A stretch of DNA of 57,154 nt from Mesobacillus selenatarsenatis SF-1 (lineage in GTDB: Bacteria > Bacillota > Bacilli > Bacillales > Cytobacillaceae): contig NZ_BASE01000070.1 in the NCBI RefSeq assembly GCF_000813125.1, forward strand, positions 1 to 57,154, written 5' to 3'. A program made the position numbers and the translations under genes. The first letter of the stretch is position 1. Each line of letters starts with the position of its first letter. A model generated the notes under the pieces. The model had not been told where the DNA came from, searched no databases, and saw only the letters and a list, made by a program, of their open reading frames with translations. Below, piece by piece: positions 37,047 through 45,790 of the stretch.

Positions 37047-37070
37047 CCTGTCAATCCCCTGCAGCAGAAA

Positions 37071-37496
37071 TTAATCTTCGATTGTGATTCCCATGCTGCG
37101 TGCAGTACCTTCAACCATGCGCATTGCTGCTTCAACGCTAGCTGCGTTCAGGTCAGGCATTTTCTGTTCAGCAATCTCACGTACTTTATCACGCTTGACT
37201 GTTGCTACTTTATTACGGTTCGGTTCACCAGAACCAGACTGGATTCCAGCTGCTACCTTCAAAAGAACTGCAGCAGGAGGAGTTTTCGTAATAAATGTAA
37301 ATGAACGGTCTTCAAAAACCGTAATTTCAACAGGAATGATTAATCCAGCTTGATCAGCTGTACGAGCGTTAAACTCCTTACAGAATCCCATGATATTAAC
37401 ACCGGCTTGACCTAGTGCAGGTCCAACTGGTGGTGCCGGATTGGCTTTACCAGCAGGGATTTGCAACTTAACCATCTTAATTACTTTTTTAGCCAC
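37071..37496 (-). CDS. rplK: 50S ribosomal protein L11
   Basis: L11 forms the GTPase-associated centre and is needed for RelA sensing. The GTG start at 37496 ([20 protein letters not shown]) follows GGAGGTG. The 141-residue protein has [20 protein letters not shown], the prolines of the thiostrepton site being intact. Confidence 0.97.
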   Translation of the reverse strand: MAKKVIKMVKLQIPAGKANPAPPVGPALGQAGVNIMGFCKEFNARTADQAGLIIPVEITVFEDRSFTFITKTPPAAVLLKVAAGIQSGSGEPNRNKVATVKRDKVREIAEQKMPDLNAASVEAAMRMVEGTARSMGITIED

Positions 37497-37629
37497 GAGA
37501 CACACCTCCTTAAAGTCCGTGATGTGGTAATAGGGGATTTTCCCCTCCCACTCATTTTAAAAGTCTTTATATAAAATAAAGAACTTGACATATAATCTGT
37601 CAATCGTCCAAGACATACTGACCTATGAA

Positions 37630-37658
37630 ATATTAACACTTTTTAAATTTGATTTCAA
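37630..37658 (-). promoter_or_regulatory. rplK promoter
   Basis: TTGAAA (37653-37658), 17-bp spacer, TAATAT (37630-37635), just after the nusG stop. The leader to rplK is about 125 bases. Confidence 0.72.
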
Positions 37659-37669
37659 GCTATTTCAGA

Positions 37670-38203
37670 TTATATTTTTTCAATCTGCGAAAATTCGAGC
37701 TCTACCGGAGTATCGCGGCCGAACATATTGACAAGAACTTTAAGCTTCGCCTTGTCCTTATCGATTTCTTCGATTGTCCCTGTGAAGTTGGCGAACGGCC
37801 CTTCGCTTACCTGGACAGTTTCACCAAGTTCGAAGTTGATATCAACCTTCTTCTCCTCAACTCCCATGCGCTTGAGGATAAACGTTACTTCTTCAGGCAA
37901 TAATGCGGTTGGTTTTGAGCCTGCACCAGAAGAGCCAACGAATCCAGTTACACCAGGCGTGTTGCGGACAACATACCAGGAATCATCCGTCATTACTATT
38001 TCTACCAGGACATAGCCAGGGAACGTCTTTCTCTTAACAACTTTCTTTTTACCATTTTTGAAATCTGTTTCTTCTTCTTCAGGTACGATAACCCGGAAGA
38101 TCTTATCTTGCATGCCCATTGTTTCAACGCGCTTTTCAAGATTTGTCTTGACCTTGTTCTCGTAGCCTGAGTAAGTATGCACTACATACCAATTCTTTTC
38201 CAT
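37670..38203 (-). CDS. nusG: transcription termination/antitermination protein NusG
   Basis: NusG binds the RNA polymerase clamp, affects pausing and links transcription to translation. The 177 residues comprise the NGN domain (1 to about 120, WYVVHTYSGYENKVKTNLEK) and a KOW domain (about 125-177, EGPFANFTGTIEEIDKDKAK). It is normally in the secE-nusG unit, but here a terminator and repeat R2 separate it from secE; I find no clear promoter of its own. Confidence 0.98.
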   Translation of the reverse strand: MEKNWYVVHTYSGYENKVKTNLEKRVETMGMQDKIFRVIVPEEEETDFKNGKKKVVKRKTFPGYVLVEIVMTDDSWYVVRNTPGVTGFVGSSGAGSKPTALLPEEVTFILKRMGVEEKKVDINFELGETVQVSEGPFANFTGTIEEIDKDKAKLKVLVNMFGRDTPVELEFSQIEKI

Positions 38204-38250
38204 TATCGAGGACTAAATCGTCCGTCCCTCCCCATTTCCAAATGTCATTA

Positions 38251-38370
38251 GAAAAGCGCAAGTGCCTTGTTCAGCCCCGACCAGCGCTGGAGGGCCAGGC
38301 AGTGAAGTCGTTCTTTGACTTCATTGACTGGACCGAAGCGACCTCGAGGGGCTAGGCACTGGAGCTATAC
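38251..38370 (+). repeat. foldback repeat R2 (long form)
   Basis: Begins GAAAAGCGCAAGTGCC and ends GGCACTGGAGCTATAC. The head-tail stem is AGTGCC/GGCACT, where R1 has GGCGCC/GGCGCC, a compensatory change. The central hairpin is TGAAGTC/GACTTCA. Confidence 0.9.
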
Positions 38371-38406
38371 AACATCTAATGTATAGGTGAATTTTTTCAA
38401 GCAAAT

Positions 38407-38428
38407 AAAAAACCCGTTATCCGGGCTT
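38407..38428 (-). terminator. terminator after secE
   Basis: AGCCCG-GATAA-CGGGTT with six T, about 50 bases after the secE stop and before nusG. Confidence 0.8.
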
Positions 38429-38479
38429 TTAAACTTGTCCTGCGTTTATATTTTCCATTATACCATGAGTGCGTAGTGG

Positions 38480-38662
38480 TTATTCAAGAATTAAGCGAAT
38501 CAATTCAGAAATACCAAGGTCTAACACTGCGAAGAATAGAGCAGCAAAAGCAACTGTAGACAGAACTGTAATCGTATAGCGAGTCAGTTCTTTACGTCTA
38601 GGCCAGCTGACCTTTCTCATTTCACGTCCAACTTCACTGAAAAAATTAGTGATGCGCTGCAT
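38480..38662 (-). CDS. secE: preprotein translocase subunit SecE
   Basis: SecE clamps the SecY channel. The 60-residue, single-helix form typical of Gram-positives: amphipathic N-terminal part (NFFSEVGREMRKVSWPRRKE) then a membrane helix (about residues 33-55). It is cotranscribed with rpmG, 51 bases upstream. Confidence 0.96.
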   Translation of the reverse strand: MQRITNFFSEVGREMRKVSWPRRKELTRYTITVLSTVAFAALFFAVLDLGISELIRLILE

Positions 38663-38713
38663 TTTGTAACCTCCAACTTATCGGGATTCCATATGATGAT
38701 CTATCTGAAAACC

Positions 38714-38863
38714 TTATTTCGTTTCCTTATGAACTGTATGGGCACCGCAGTTGCTGCAGTACTTTTTCAGCTCCAGCCGTTCTGTTTGCGTTTGCTTGTT
38801 GCTTGTCGTGGAATAATTACGGGAACCGCATTCCTTACAAGCAAGAGTCACTTTGTTGTTCAT
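38714..38863 (-). CDS. rpmG: 50S ribosomal protein L33, zinc form
   Basis: The 49-residue protein ([20 protein letters not shown]) has Cys9, Cys12, Cys36 and Cys39, so it is the zinc-binding type found next to secE in bacilli (often named rpmGB). The frame is open further upstream, but ATG at 38863 gives the family N-terminus. Its ribosome site (GCGGGTG) is weak. Confidence 0.93.
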   Translation of the reverse strand: MNNKVTLACKECGSRNYSTTSNKQTQTERLELKKYCSNCGAHTVHKETK

Positions 38864-38924
38864 TGACACTACACCCGCTTCAAAAGGCTGATTCCAATCT
38901 GATGTCATGAAACCGCCATCTATT

Positions 38925-38942
38925 ATATCTTTAAAAAGATAT
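38925..38942. promoter_or_regulatory. perfect 18-bp palindrome over the rpmG -10
   Basis: ATATCTTTAAAAAGATAT is a perfect inverted repeat (8-bp arms, AA centre) overlapping the -10 of the rpmG-secE promoter. It could be an operator or a chance AT-rich palindrome. Confidence 0.4.
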
Positions 38943-38964
38943 CATGGCTGATAGCTTGTGTCAA
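38936..38964 (-). promoter_or_regulatory. rpmG-secE promoter
   Basis: TTGACA (38959-38964), 17-bp spacer, TATCTT (38936-38941) with TG one base upstream of the -10. Confidence 0.8.
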
Positions 38965-39018
38965 TAAGCGGTTGCGAGATTAAAAGTCAGTTTTGTGGCT
39001 ATTTTTCAGCAATTCAAC

Positions 39019-39669
39019 TTATACCGACAGCTCTCTCAGCTCAAGATACCTCTCCAGCTTCCGCTTCACGCGCTGAAGCGCATTGTCGATTGACTTGACA
39101 TGGCGATTCAGCTCTTCAGAGATTTCCTGGTATGATTGTCCGTCCAAATATAATGCGAGCACTTTTCGTTCAAGGTCACTCAGCAGCTCTGACATTTTCA
39201 CTTCAATCTGGTCAAACTCTTCCTGGTTGATAAATAACTCTTCGGGGTCCATCACTTTGGCTCCGGATAAAACATCCATCAGCGTCCGGTCCGATTCTTC
39301 ATCATAAATCGGCTTGTCCAGGGAAACATAGGAGTTAAGCGGGATGTGTTTTTGCCTTGTGGCCGTCTTGATGGCCGTAATGATCTGACGGGTAATGCAT
39401 AGTTCTGCAAATGCTTTGAATGATGTTAGCTTGTCCTCTCGGAAATCACGGATCGCTTTATATAAGCCGATCATTCCTTCCTGCACGATGTCCTCTTTAT
39501 CTGCTCCAATCAGGAAATATGACCTTGCTTTCGCACGAACAAAATTCCTGTATTTGTGAATCAGAAAATCAAGTGCATCACTTTCTCCTCTGTGCACTGC
39601 TTCTACAATTTCTTCATCTTCCATCAACAAATAAGCTTCATTTAAACGATTCCCGATGTCAGCACTCAT
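39019..39669 (-). CDS. sigH: RNA polymerase sigma factor SigH
   Basis: Sigma-H (Spo0H) drives transition-phase, competence and early sporulation genes in bacilli. The 216-residue protein has region 2 (IHKYRNFVRAKARSYFLIGA, DKEDIVQEGMIGLYKAIRDF) and region 4 (YQEISEELNRHVKSIDNALQ). It implies, but does not prove, that the host sporulates. A promoter lies 35-64 bases upstream. Confidence 0.97.
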   Translation of the reverse strand: MSADIGNRLNEAYLLMEDEEIVEAVHRGESDALDFLIHKYRNFVRAKARSYFLIGADKEDIVQEGMIGLYKAIRDFREDKLTSFKAFAELCITRQIITAIKTATRQKHIPLNSYVSLDKPIYDEESDRTLMDVLSGAKVMDPEELFINQEEFDQIEVKMSELLSDLERKVLALYLDGQSYQEISEELNRHVKSIDNALQRVKRKLERYLELRELSV

Positions 39670-39703
39670 TTCGATCCCCCCGCCCGCACATACAGTTAGA
39701 AAT

Positions 39704-39733
39704 ATTATACAGCAGGCTTTTTTAAGGCGTCAA
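39704..39733 (-). promoter_or_regulatory. sigH promoter
   Basis: TTGACG (39728-39733), 18-bp spacer, TATAAT (39704-39709). Confidence 0.7.
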
Positions 39734-39737
39734 CAGG

Positions 39738-40247
39738 TCAATGTTCACCTCTGCGCCATTTTTCAAAAATTTCTGCCACTTCTTTTGTAAGCGGAATCTT
39801 GGCACTTGGCTTCTTTTCCTGGATCACTTTCACGCTTTTCTCGATTTTTTTGCTGATTAAATTTGTTTCGTTAAGCAGCTCCCTTGCTGATTTCCTTAGT
39901 GCTCCCTGTCCAAAAATTGCCCATTGCTCGGTGTAGTCTGAGGTGGCTACATGAATCTGCGTCTTGCGGTTACTGAGGTCGATGGCCAGCCTTTCAATCC
40001 GCTCATCCGCAGTTTCATTTTCTTTTGTAAAAATAACTTCCACCTTATAATTTTTATATTTCTTTTGGGTTCCCGATACAAAATGGGCGTCAAAAACAAT
40101 GATGACGTGATAGCCGGTATATGCCTGGTATTCAGCCATGATTTCTACCAGCCTGTCCCTGGCGGCAGAAAGCTCTCTCTTCTTCAAACTGACCAGCTCC
40201 GGCCATGCGCCAATGATGTTATAACCGTCAACAAGCAGGATATCCAT
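39738..40247 (-). CDS. rae1: NYN-domain endoribonuclease Rae1 (YacP)
   Basis: In B. subtilis Rae1 enters the ribosomal A site and cuts mRNA during translation. The 169-residue protein is one NYN/PIN-like domain: acidic residues in MDILLVDGYNIIGAW (Asp7), VIIVFDAHF and HVATSDYTEQW, and ENETADERIE. It follows rlmB by 2 bases, the same order as in B. subtilis. Confidence 0.93.
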   Translation of the reverse strand: MDILLVDGYNIIGAWPELVSLKKRELSAARDRLVEIMAEYQAYTGYHVIIVFDAHFVSGTQKKYKNYKVEVIFTKENETADERIERLAIDLSNRKTQIHVATSDYTEQWAIFGQGALRKSARELLNETNLISKKIEKSVKVIQEKKPSAKIPLTKEVAEIFEKWRRGEH

Positions 40248-40249
40248 TC

Positions 40250-41257
40250 CTATTCCCCTAGCGGATGACGTTTGCGGTGAACTTCATACATCAAGAGTGC
40301 CGCGGCAACTGATGCATTCAAGGAAGTAACATGTCCAACCATTGGAAGACTTAAAAGAAAATCACACTTGTCCCTGATCAACCTGCCCATTCCTTTACCC
40401 TCGCTGCCGATCACCAGGCCAAGAGGCAAAGTTCCATCGATTTGACGAAAATCCTGTTTTGCCGATGCATCCGTTCCAGCGATCCAGACACCGCGTTCCT
40501 TCAACTCATCGATTGTCTGCGCCATATTCGTGACTCTCGCAACCGGGATATATTCGATGGCACCAGTTGATAATTTTGCAACTGTAGTTGTCAGCCCAAC
40601 AGCTCTTCTTTTAGGAATGATAATCCCGTGAGCCCCTGAGGCATCAGCTGTCCTCATGATGGAACCAAGATTGTGTGGATCCTCAATTTCATCGAGGAGC
40701 AAAAAGAAAGGAGCCTCATTTTTCTTTTCCGCTGCCGCGAACAAATCATCGATCTCCGCATATTCATAGGCTGCGACCTGGGCGATGACACCCTGGTGAT
40801 TTCCATCGGCAAGGTGGTCGATTTTCTTTTTCGGGACGAATTGGACGATGACATTGGCTTCCTTCGCCATCCCGATTACCTGTTGCATTTGTCCGCTCTG
40901 AGAGCCCTCCGCTATCAAGATTTTGTTAATGTCACGCTCCGATTTCAAGGCTTCGATTACCGGGTTTTTTCCGATTATGTAATCCTGGTTTTCGTTTTGT
41001 TCTTGAAGTTGGTCAGGTTTTTGCCCATGTTTCTGGTCGCGCCTTGGCTCATGTTTGCGGTCGCGTCTTTGCTCGTTTTTCAGGTCACGTCTTTGCTCAT
41101 GTTTCTGGTCACGCCTTGCCTCATGTTTCTGGTCCTGGCCTCTGGCTGGTCTGTTCTTTGGCTTATCATCCTGTCTTTGATCCTGGTTCCGAGCTGGTTT
41201 GCGCTTCTTGTCAGCAACTGGTTTTTCACTATTGTTCCGGCTTTGTTTCTGGCTCAT
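40250..41257 (-). CDS. rlmB: 23S rRNA (guanosine-2'-O)-methyltransferase RlmB with repeat extension
   Basis: RlmB (YacO/TrmH family) 2'-O-methylates G2251 of 23S rRNA in E. coli. The catalytic part starts near residue 92 (DYIIGKNPVIEAL) and has the SPOUT motifs NLGSIMRTADASGAHG, GLVIGSEGKGMGRL and MVGHVTSLNASVAAALLMYE. Before it lies a hydrophilic extension of about 90 residues, rich in Arg, Lys, Gln and Asp. It includes five octapeptide repeats of the type RDQKHEQR (residues 41-80). B. subtilis RlmB, about 249 residues as I recall, lacks this. Start ATG 41257 follows a GGAGG-type site, so the extension looks translated. Confidence 0.94.
   Translation of the reverse strand: MSQKQSRNNSEKPVADKKRKPARNQDQRQDDKPKNRPARGQDQKHEARRDQKHEQRRDLKNEQRRDRKHEPRRDQKHGQKPDQLQEQNENQDYIIGKNPVIEALKSERDINKILIAEGSQSGQMQQVIGMAKEANVIVQFVPKKKIDHLADGNHQGVIAQVAAYEYAEIDDLFAAAEKKNEAPFFLLLDEIEDPHNLGSIMRTADASGAHGIIIPKRRAVGLTTTVAKLSTGAIEYIPVARVTNMAQTIDELKERGVWIAGTDASAKQDFRQIDGTLPLGLVIGSEGKGMGRLIRDKCDFLLSLPMVGHVTSLNASVAAALLMYEVHRKRHPLGE
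41018..41137 (-). repeat. 24-bp coding repeats in rlmB
   Basis: Five in-frame 24-base units encode the octapeptides QDQKHEAR, RDQKHEQR, RDLKNEQR, RDRKHEPR and RDQKHGQK (residues 41-80 of RlmB). Confidence 0.9.
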
Positions 41258-41274
41258 GGAATCTTTCCTCCCTT

Positions 41275-41682
41275 CTATTCTTCAGCAAGTGCAAATATTG
41301 TAGTAATCAGTTCTTCGATCCGTTTCTCATTACCTGCCAGATATAGAGAACCGATCAATGCCTCAAATGCTGTGCTGTACCGGTAAGTTTGCACGTCGGT
41401 GTTTCTCGGTACGGATCCTGACTTCGCATTCCGGCCCCTTTTTACAATCGTCATTTCCGCTTCGGACAGCTTCTCCATTTCGATCAGCTTGTGGAGGTAT
41501 TTCGCCTGCGATTTTGCCGATACATAAGCGGTTGCTTCTTTATGCAGCTTATTTGGCCGAACCTTGCCGCTTTGCAGCAGGTGATGCCGGACATACAGTT
41601 CATATACGGCATCACCCATGTAGGCAAGCGCTAGGCTATTCAGTTGTTTTTCATCTACTTTTTGTTCGTAATGCAGCATCAT
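41275..41682 (-). CDS. mrnC: mini-ribonuclease III
   Basis: Mini-RNase III matures the ends of 23S rRNA in B. subtilis. The 135-residue protein is an RNase III catalytic domain without the double-stranded RNA-binding domain. The signature [16 protein letters not shown] holds the catalytic Asp24, and the second acidic patch is [12 protein letters not shown]. Two ATG codons in a row follow the cysS stop; the second is better spaced from the GAGG. Confidence 0.95.
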   Translation of the reverse strand: MMLHYEQKVDEKQLNSLALAYMGDAVYELYVRHHLLQSGKVRPNKLHKEATAYVSAKSQAKYLHKLIEMEKLSEAEMTIVKRGRNAKSGSVPRNTDVQTYRYSTAFEALIGSLYLAGNEKRIEELITTIFALAEE

Positions 41683-43080
41683 TTAGCCTCTTTTCCATCT
41701 GATGCCTTGCGGAGTGTCTTCGATGATGATATTCATTTCCTTCAACTGGTCACGGATTTCATCTGCCAGCTGGAAGTTCCTGTCCTTGCGAGCCTGAGTT
41801 CTTTTTTCGATCAAGGCTTCGATTTCTTCATCAAGCAATTCCTCATCTTTAAGCGACAAGCCGAGAACGCCAAACAAAATCTCGAATTCCTTCATGAAAG
41901 CGTTAATTACTTCCTCGGAAGTGTTTTTCTCCATCAAGTACAGATTAGATAGCTTTGAAAGTTCAAACAGAGTGGATACGCCATTTGCGGTGTTAAAGTC
42001 ATCATCCATATCCTTGATGAACTGCTCACGGAGCCCAGCGATTTTATCCAGCCAACCCTGGTTGTCATCAGTAAGATTAGCGCTTGCTCCGAGTCGGTGC
42101 TTCAGATTTTGGTAAGATGTTTTCAAGCGCTCGAAAGCAGCCTTTGTCTTTTCAAGCAGCTCCTGGCTGTAATTGATCGGATTCCGGTAATGAACTGAAA
42201 TCATGAAAAATCTTAATACCTGTGGGTCAATCTGCTTAATGATGTCATGAACTGTGACAAAATTGCCAAGTGACTTGGACATCTTTTCATTGTCAATATT
42301 GATGTATCCATTATGCATCCAGTAGCGGGCAAATGTCTGTCCTGTCAACGCCTCTGACTGAGCGATTTCATTTTCATGGTGCGGGAAGGCCAAATCCTGT
42401 CCGCCAGCATGGATATCGATCGTATCTCCAAGATATTCACGGGCCATCGCAGAGCACTCAATATGCCAGCCTGGACGGCCTTTGCCCCAAGGACTATCCC
42501 AAGAAATCTCGCCTTCCTTTGCCGACTTCCAAAGCACGAAGTCAAGCGCATCTTGTTTCTTTTCCCCAACCTGGATCCTTGCTCCAACCTTCAGTTCTTC
42601 AATGGATTGATGGGAAAGCTTGCCGTATTCTTTGAATTCTCTCGTGCGGTAGTACACATCTCCGCCTGATTCATAGGCAAAGCCTTTTTCAATCAGCGCG
42701 CTGATAAAGTCGATAATCAAATCCATTGTTTCCGTTACCCTTGGGTGTGCATCAGCTGTCTTGCAGCCGAGTGCATGGACATCCTCAAAGTAAGCATCGA
42801 TGAATCGTTGCGCGATTGTCGGTACATCTTCCCCGAGTTCATTTGCTGCTTTAATCAGTTTGTCATCGACATCGGTGAAGTTCGAAACATAATTTACATC
42901 ATAGCCGCGGAACTCAAGATAGCGGCGGACCGTATCAAAAACGATGGCCGGGCGGGCATTTCCGATGTGAATATAGTTATAAACGGTAGGACCACAAACA
43001 TACATTTTCACTTTTCCCTCTTCTAGCGGGATAAACTCTTCCTTGTTACGAGTAAGTGTATTATAGATCTTAATTCCCAT
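41683..43080 (-). CDS. cysS: cysteinyl-tRNA synthetase
   Basis: Charges tRNA-Cys. The 465-residue class I enzyme has zinc ligand Cys29 ([11 protein letters not shown]), HIGN at 38-41, [23 protein letters not shown] and KMSKS ([10 protein letters not shown]). The upstream open frame (14 codons) lies within cysE; ATG at 43080 overlaps cysE by 11 bases. It is downstream of the cysteine T-box, so cysteine starvation should raise it together with cysE. Confidence 0.97.
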   Translation of the reverse strand: MGIKIYNTLTRNKEEFIPLEEGKVKMYVCGPTVYNYIHIGNARPAIVFDTVRRYLEFRGYDVNYVSNFTDVDDKLIKAANELGEDVPTIAQRFIDAYFEDVHALGCKTADAHPRVTETMDLIIDFISALIEKGFAYESGGDVYYRTREFKEYGKLSHQSIEELKVGARIQVGEKKQDALDFVLWKSAKEGEISWDSPWGKGRPGWHIECSAMAREYLGDTIDIHAGGQDLAFPHHENEIAQSEALTGQTFARYWMHNGYINIDNEKMSKSLGNFVTVHDIIKQIDPQVLRFFMISVHYRNPINYSQELLEKTKAAFERLKTSYQNLKHRLGASANLTDDNQGWLDKIAGLREQFIKDMDDDFNTANGVSTLFELSKLSNLYLMEKNTSEEVINAFMKEFEILFGVLGLSLKDEELLDEEIEALIEKRTQARKDRNFQLADEIRDQLKEMNIIIEDTPQGIRWKRG

Positions 43081-43756
43081 TTTCCATGCCCCTTCCTTGC
43101 TTCGCAACTTCAAGTACTTCATGTAATTTGACTAATTCTAGTTCTTTTTTCAATTTAACCAATTCCATTTCGATTTCCTTGCATCGATCTGCAACAGGAT
43201 CAGGCAAATCGCGATGGTTAAAGTCCTTCTTGACTCTTACGCCATCCTGGATGACGATTTTTCCAGGGATGCCAACAACCGTGGAGTTTGGAGGTACATC
43301 CTTCAGGACAACCGACCCGGCGCCCACTTTAGAATTCTCCCCAATCGTGATCGAACCTAAAACCTTCGCGCCGGTCGCAATAAGAGCATTGTCGTTAACA
43401 GTCGGGTGGCGTTTGCCCTTTTCCTTGCCAGTACCGCCCAGGGTCACTCCCTGGAACACAGTCACATTATCCCCGATCTCACACGTCTCACCAATGACGA
43501 CACCCATTCCATGGTCGATGAAAAAACGTCTGCCTATCTTGGCTCCCGGATGGATTTCAACTCCCGTGAAAAAACGGCTGATTTGCGAAATGGCCCTTGC
43601 GACAAAATAAAACTTCCGCTTGTAAAAAGCATGTGCCAAACGATGGGACCATATCGCATGCAGGCCTGCGTATGTCAAAACCACTTCCAGCACGCTCCTG
43701 GCAGCCGGATCTTGATCAAAAACAACATCTATGTCTTCCTTCATCATCTTAAACAT
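43070..43756 (-). CDS. cysE: serine O-acetyltransferase
   Basis: Makes O-acetylserine for cysteine synthesis. The 228-residue protein has an N-terminal helical region, then left-handed beta-helix hexapeptide repeats ([20 protein letters not shown], with the active-site His in IDHG) and a long charged C-terminal helix. Immediately downstream of the cysteine T-box. Confidence 0.97.
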   Translation of the reverse strand: MFKMMKEDIDVVFDQDPAARSVLEVVLTYAGLHAIWSHRLAHAFYKRKFYFVARAISQISRFFTGVEIHPGAKIGRRFFIDHGMGVVIGETCEIGDNVTVFQGVTLGGTGKEKGKRHPTVNDNALIATGAKVLGSITIGENSKVGAGSVVLKDVPPNSTVVGIPGKIVIQDGVRVKKDFNHRDLPDPVADRCKEIEMELVKLKKELELVKLHEVLEVAKQGRGMENGN

Positions 43757-43856
43757 GGTGAAATCCTCCTTCTTAATAAATTGTTATTGCCCTTTTGCTC
43801 AGTAGTGAGCACCCATAAAGCCGAAATTTAATTATTTAGCCTTATAAAATCCTTTA

Positions 43857-43947
43857 TGTGACCGTAACGATGGCTTTCCTGCTTTTTCGGGCACATATTC
43901 CTAGTTTATGTGACCGTAAAGTGGCGGTCCCTCATTTTTCGGGCACA
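43857..43947. repeat. two-unit 52-bp array with TGTG/CACA half-sites
   Basis: Units run 43857-43895 and 43909-43947. Each spans 39 bp from TGTGACCGTAA to TTTTTCGGGCACA, with a 13-bp linker. The half-sites are imperfect inverted copies. The geometry is identical to the array at 21363-21557. It lies between cysE and the T-box terminator, within the cysE leader. Confidence 0.85.
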
Positions 43948-43976
43948 TTATCCAACTTGCTCGCCAGACACCATAT

Positions 43977-44240
43977 AAAAAAGCGCCCCTGTCGTATACG
44001 ACAGAGACGCTTGATATGCGCGGTTCCACTCTGTTTAGGCTACCTTAAGCAATAGCCTCAACTTTCACCTGTTAACGGGAGGACCCGCCCGATACTACTC
44101 AGGCACTGATTGCCTTTTCGCAAAGGGACTCCGAGGCGCATTTCGAAAAATGAGAGGCCTGAACCACTTTCAGCCGGTGATGGTTCTCTCTAATAAGCGT
44201 CATTCTTCTACTTTTCCTCTTCAACACTTTGGTTATATAG
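43977..44240 (-). promoter_or_regulatory. cysteine T-box riboswitch upstream of cysE-cysS
   Basis: The leader contains the T-box core GTGGAACCGCG (44019-44029), Stem I with an AGTAGAAGAATGA segment, and a terminator (GCGTCTCTGTC/GACAGGGGCGC plus six T, 43977-44010). In the expected specifier position it reads GAAATGCGCC, so the codon is UGC (44138-44140), cysteine. This matches the genes it controls. Uncharged tRNA-Cys would stabilise the antiterminator and turn on cysE-cysS. Confidence 0.92.
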
Positions 44241-44250
44241 AATTACTCTT

Positions 44251-44279
44251 ACTATATTACATTTTTGTATTTCTGTTAA
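44251..44279 (-). promoter_or_regulatory. cysE-cysS promoter
   Basis: TTAACA (44274-44279), 17-bp spacer, TATAGT (44251-44256), directly upstream of the T-box. Confidence 0.7.
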
Positions 44280-44301
44280 CTAAAATAGCTTAAAAAAGTT
44301 A

Positions 44302-45759
44302 TTAGCCTAAAAGCGTCTGGACTCTTTCCATCACTTTTTCTTTGCCGATCAGTTCCATTGCAAGCATCAGGTCTGGTCCATGAGTTTGCCCTGTGGCAGC
44401 CGCACGGATTGGCATGAACAGCTTCTGACCCTTATGGCCAGTTCCTTTTTGGACTGCCTTGACCGCTGCCTTGATTCCATCAGCCTTGAACTCTTCAAGC
44501 TTATCGATCTCCGCAAGGAAAGCATTCAGCACTTCTGGAACCTGTTCACCTGCAAGGACCTCTTTTGCTTCTTCATCATAGTCTACCTCAGCGCGGAAAA
44601 ACAAATCCGACATCTCAACGATTTCCGCTCCGAAGCTCATTTTATCATGGTATAGGGAAATGAGGCCGCGAACCCAAGCATCTTCTTCCTCTGTACGATT
44701 CTCGCTGACCTTTCCAGCCTTAACTAGATGCGGAAGTGCTAGCTCGACAACACGGTCCAGATCAGCTTTTTTCATATATTGATTGTTCATCCATGCAAGC
44801 TTCTGCTGGTCAAAGAGCGCAGGAGATTTTGAAAGTCTTGCCGGGTCGAAAATCTCGATGAATTCATCCTTTGAATAGATTTCCTCTTCACCTGATGGCG
44901 ACCATCCGAGCAAGGTGATGAAGTTAAACAACGCTTCAGGCAAGTAGCCAAGTTCTTCATACTGCTCAATGAACTGGATGATTGATTCGTCACGCTTGCT
45001 CAGCTTCTTGCGGCTTTCATTGACGATCAAAGTCATATGGCCAAATACCGGAGGCTCCCAGCCAAACGCTTCGTAAATCACAAGCTGCTTCGGTGTATTG
45101 GAAATGTGGTCATCCCCGCGAAGCACGTGGGAAATCTTCATCAAATGGTCGTCGATGACAACCGCATAGTTATAAGTAGGCGTGCCATCTTTCTTGACGA
45201 TGACATAATCACCCATCCCGTCGGACTCAAAGCTAACCTCACCTTTTACCATATCATCGAATTTAAGGATTTTGCCTGCAGGCACCTTGAAACGAAGGCT
45301 CGGCTGGCGACCTTCAATTTCAAACTGTTCCTTCTGTTCTGCTGTAAGATTGCGGCAGCGTCCTGAGTATTGAGGAGTTTCATTGCGTGCAGACTGCTCC
45401 TCGCGCTCAGCTTCCAGCTCTTCCTCCGTGCAATAACACTTATAGGCAAAGCCTTTTTCCAAAAGCTCCTGATTGTACTTTTCATATATGTGGTTTCGTT
45501 CTGATTGGCGATACGGTCCATAATCGCCGCCAACATCGACACTCTCATCCCAGTCGATTCCAAGCCACTGAAGGTACTTCAATTGGCTTTGCTCTCCGCC
45601 TTCTATATTGCGTTTTTTATCTGTATCTTCAATGCGGATAATGAACTTTCCGCCCCTGTTGCGTGCGAATAGATAGTTGAATAGTGCTGTACGGGCATTC
45701 CCGATATGTAAATGTCCAGTCGGACTCGGCGCATAACGCACTCGGATATCTGATGACAT
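44302..45759 (-). CDS. gltX: glutamyl-tRNA synthetase
   Basis: Charges tRNA-Glu and, in bacilli, also tRNA-Gln, for later amidation by GatCAB. The 485-residue class I enzyme has HIGN (18-21, [16 protein letters not shown]) and the KMSKS-like KLSKRDES. The ATG at 45759 follows GAGGAGG; a longer frame adds 10 unconserved residues. It lies between ispF and the cysteine T-box. Confidence 0.97.
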   Translation of the reverse strand: MSSDIRVRYAPSPTGHLHIGNARTALFNYLFARNRGGKFIIRIEDTDKKRNIEGGEQSQLKYLQWLGIDWDESVDVGGDYGPYRQSERNHIYEKYNQELLEKGFAYKCYCTEEELEAEREEQSARNETPQYSGRCRNLTAEQKEQFEIEGRQPSLRFKVPAGKILKFDDMVKGEVSFESDGMGDYVIVKKDGTPTYNYAVVIDDHLMKISHVLRGDDHISNTPKQLVIYEAFGWEPPVFGHMTLIVNESRKKLSKRDESIIQFIEQYEELGYLPEALFNFITLLGWSPSGEEEIYSKDEFIEIFDPARLSKSPALFDQQKLAWMNNQYMKKADLDRVVELALPHLVKAGKVSENRTEEEDAWVRGLISLYHDKMSFGAEIVEMSDLFFRAEVDYDEEAKEVLAGEQVPEVLNAFLAEIDKLEEFKADGIKAAVKAVQKGTGHKGQKLFMPIRAAATGQTHGPDLMLAMELIGKEKVMERVQTLLG

Positions 45760-45790
45760 AGTGAATCCTCCTCTAATATAGCTGTCCATT

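Noticed and set aside
40673-41386. A 237-codon plus-strand frame opposite rlmB
   Set aside because: It is the antisense of the octapeptide repeats and catalytic domain of RlmB; the hydrophobic repeats arise from the complementary strand.
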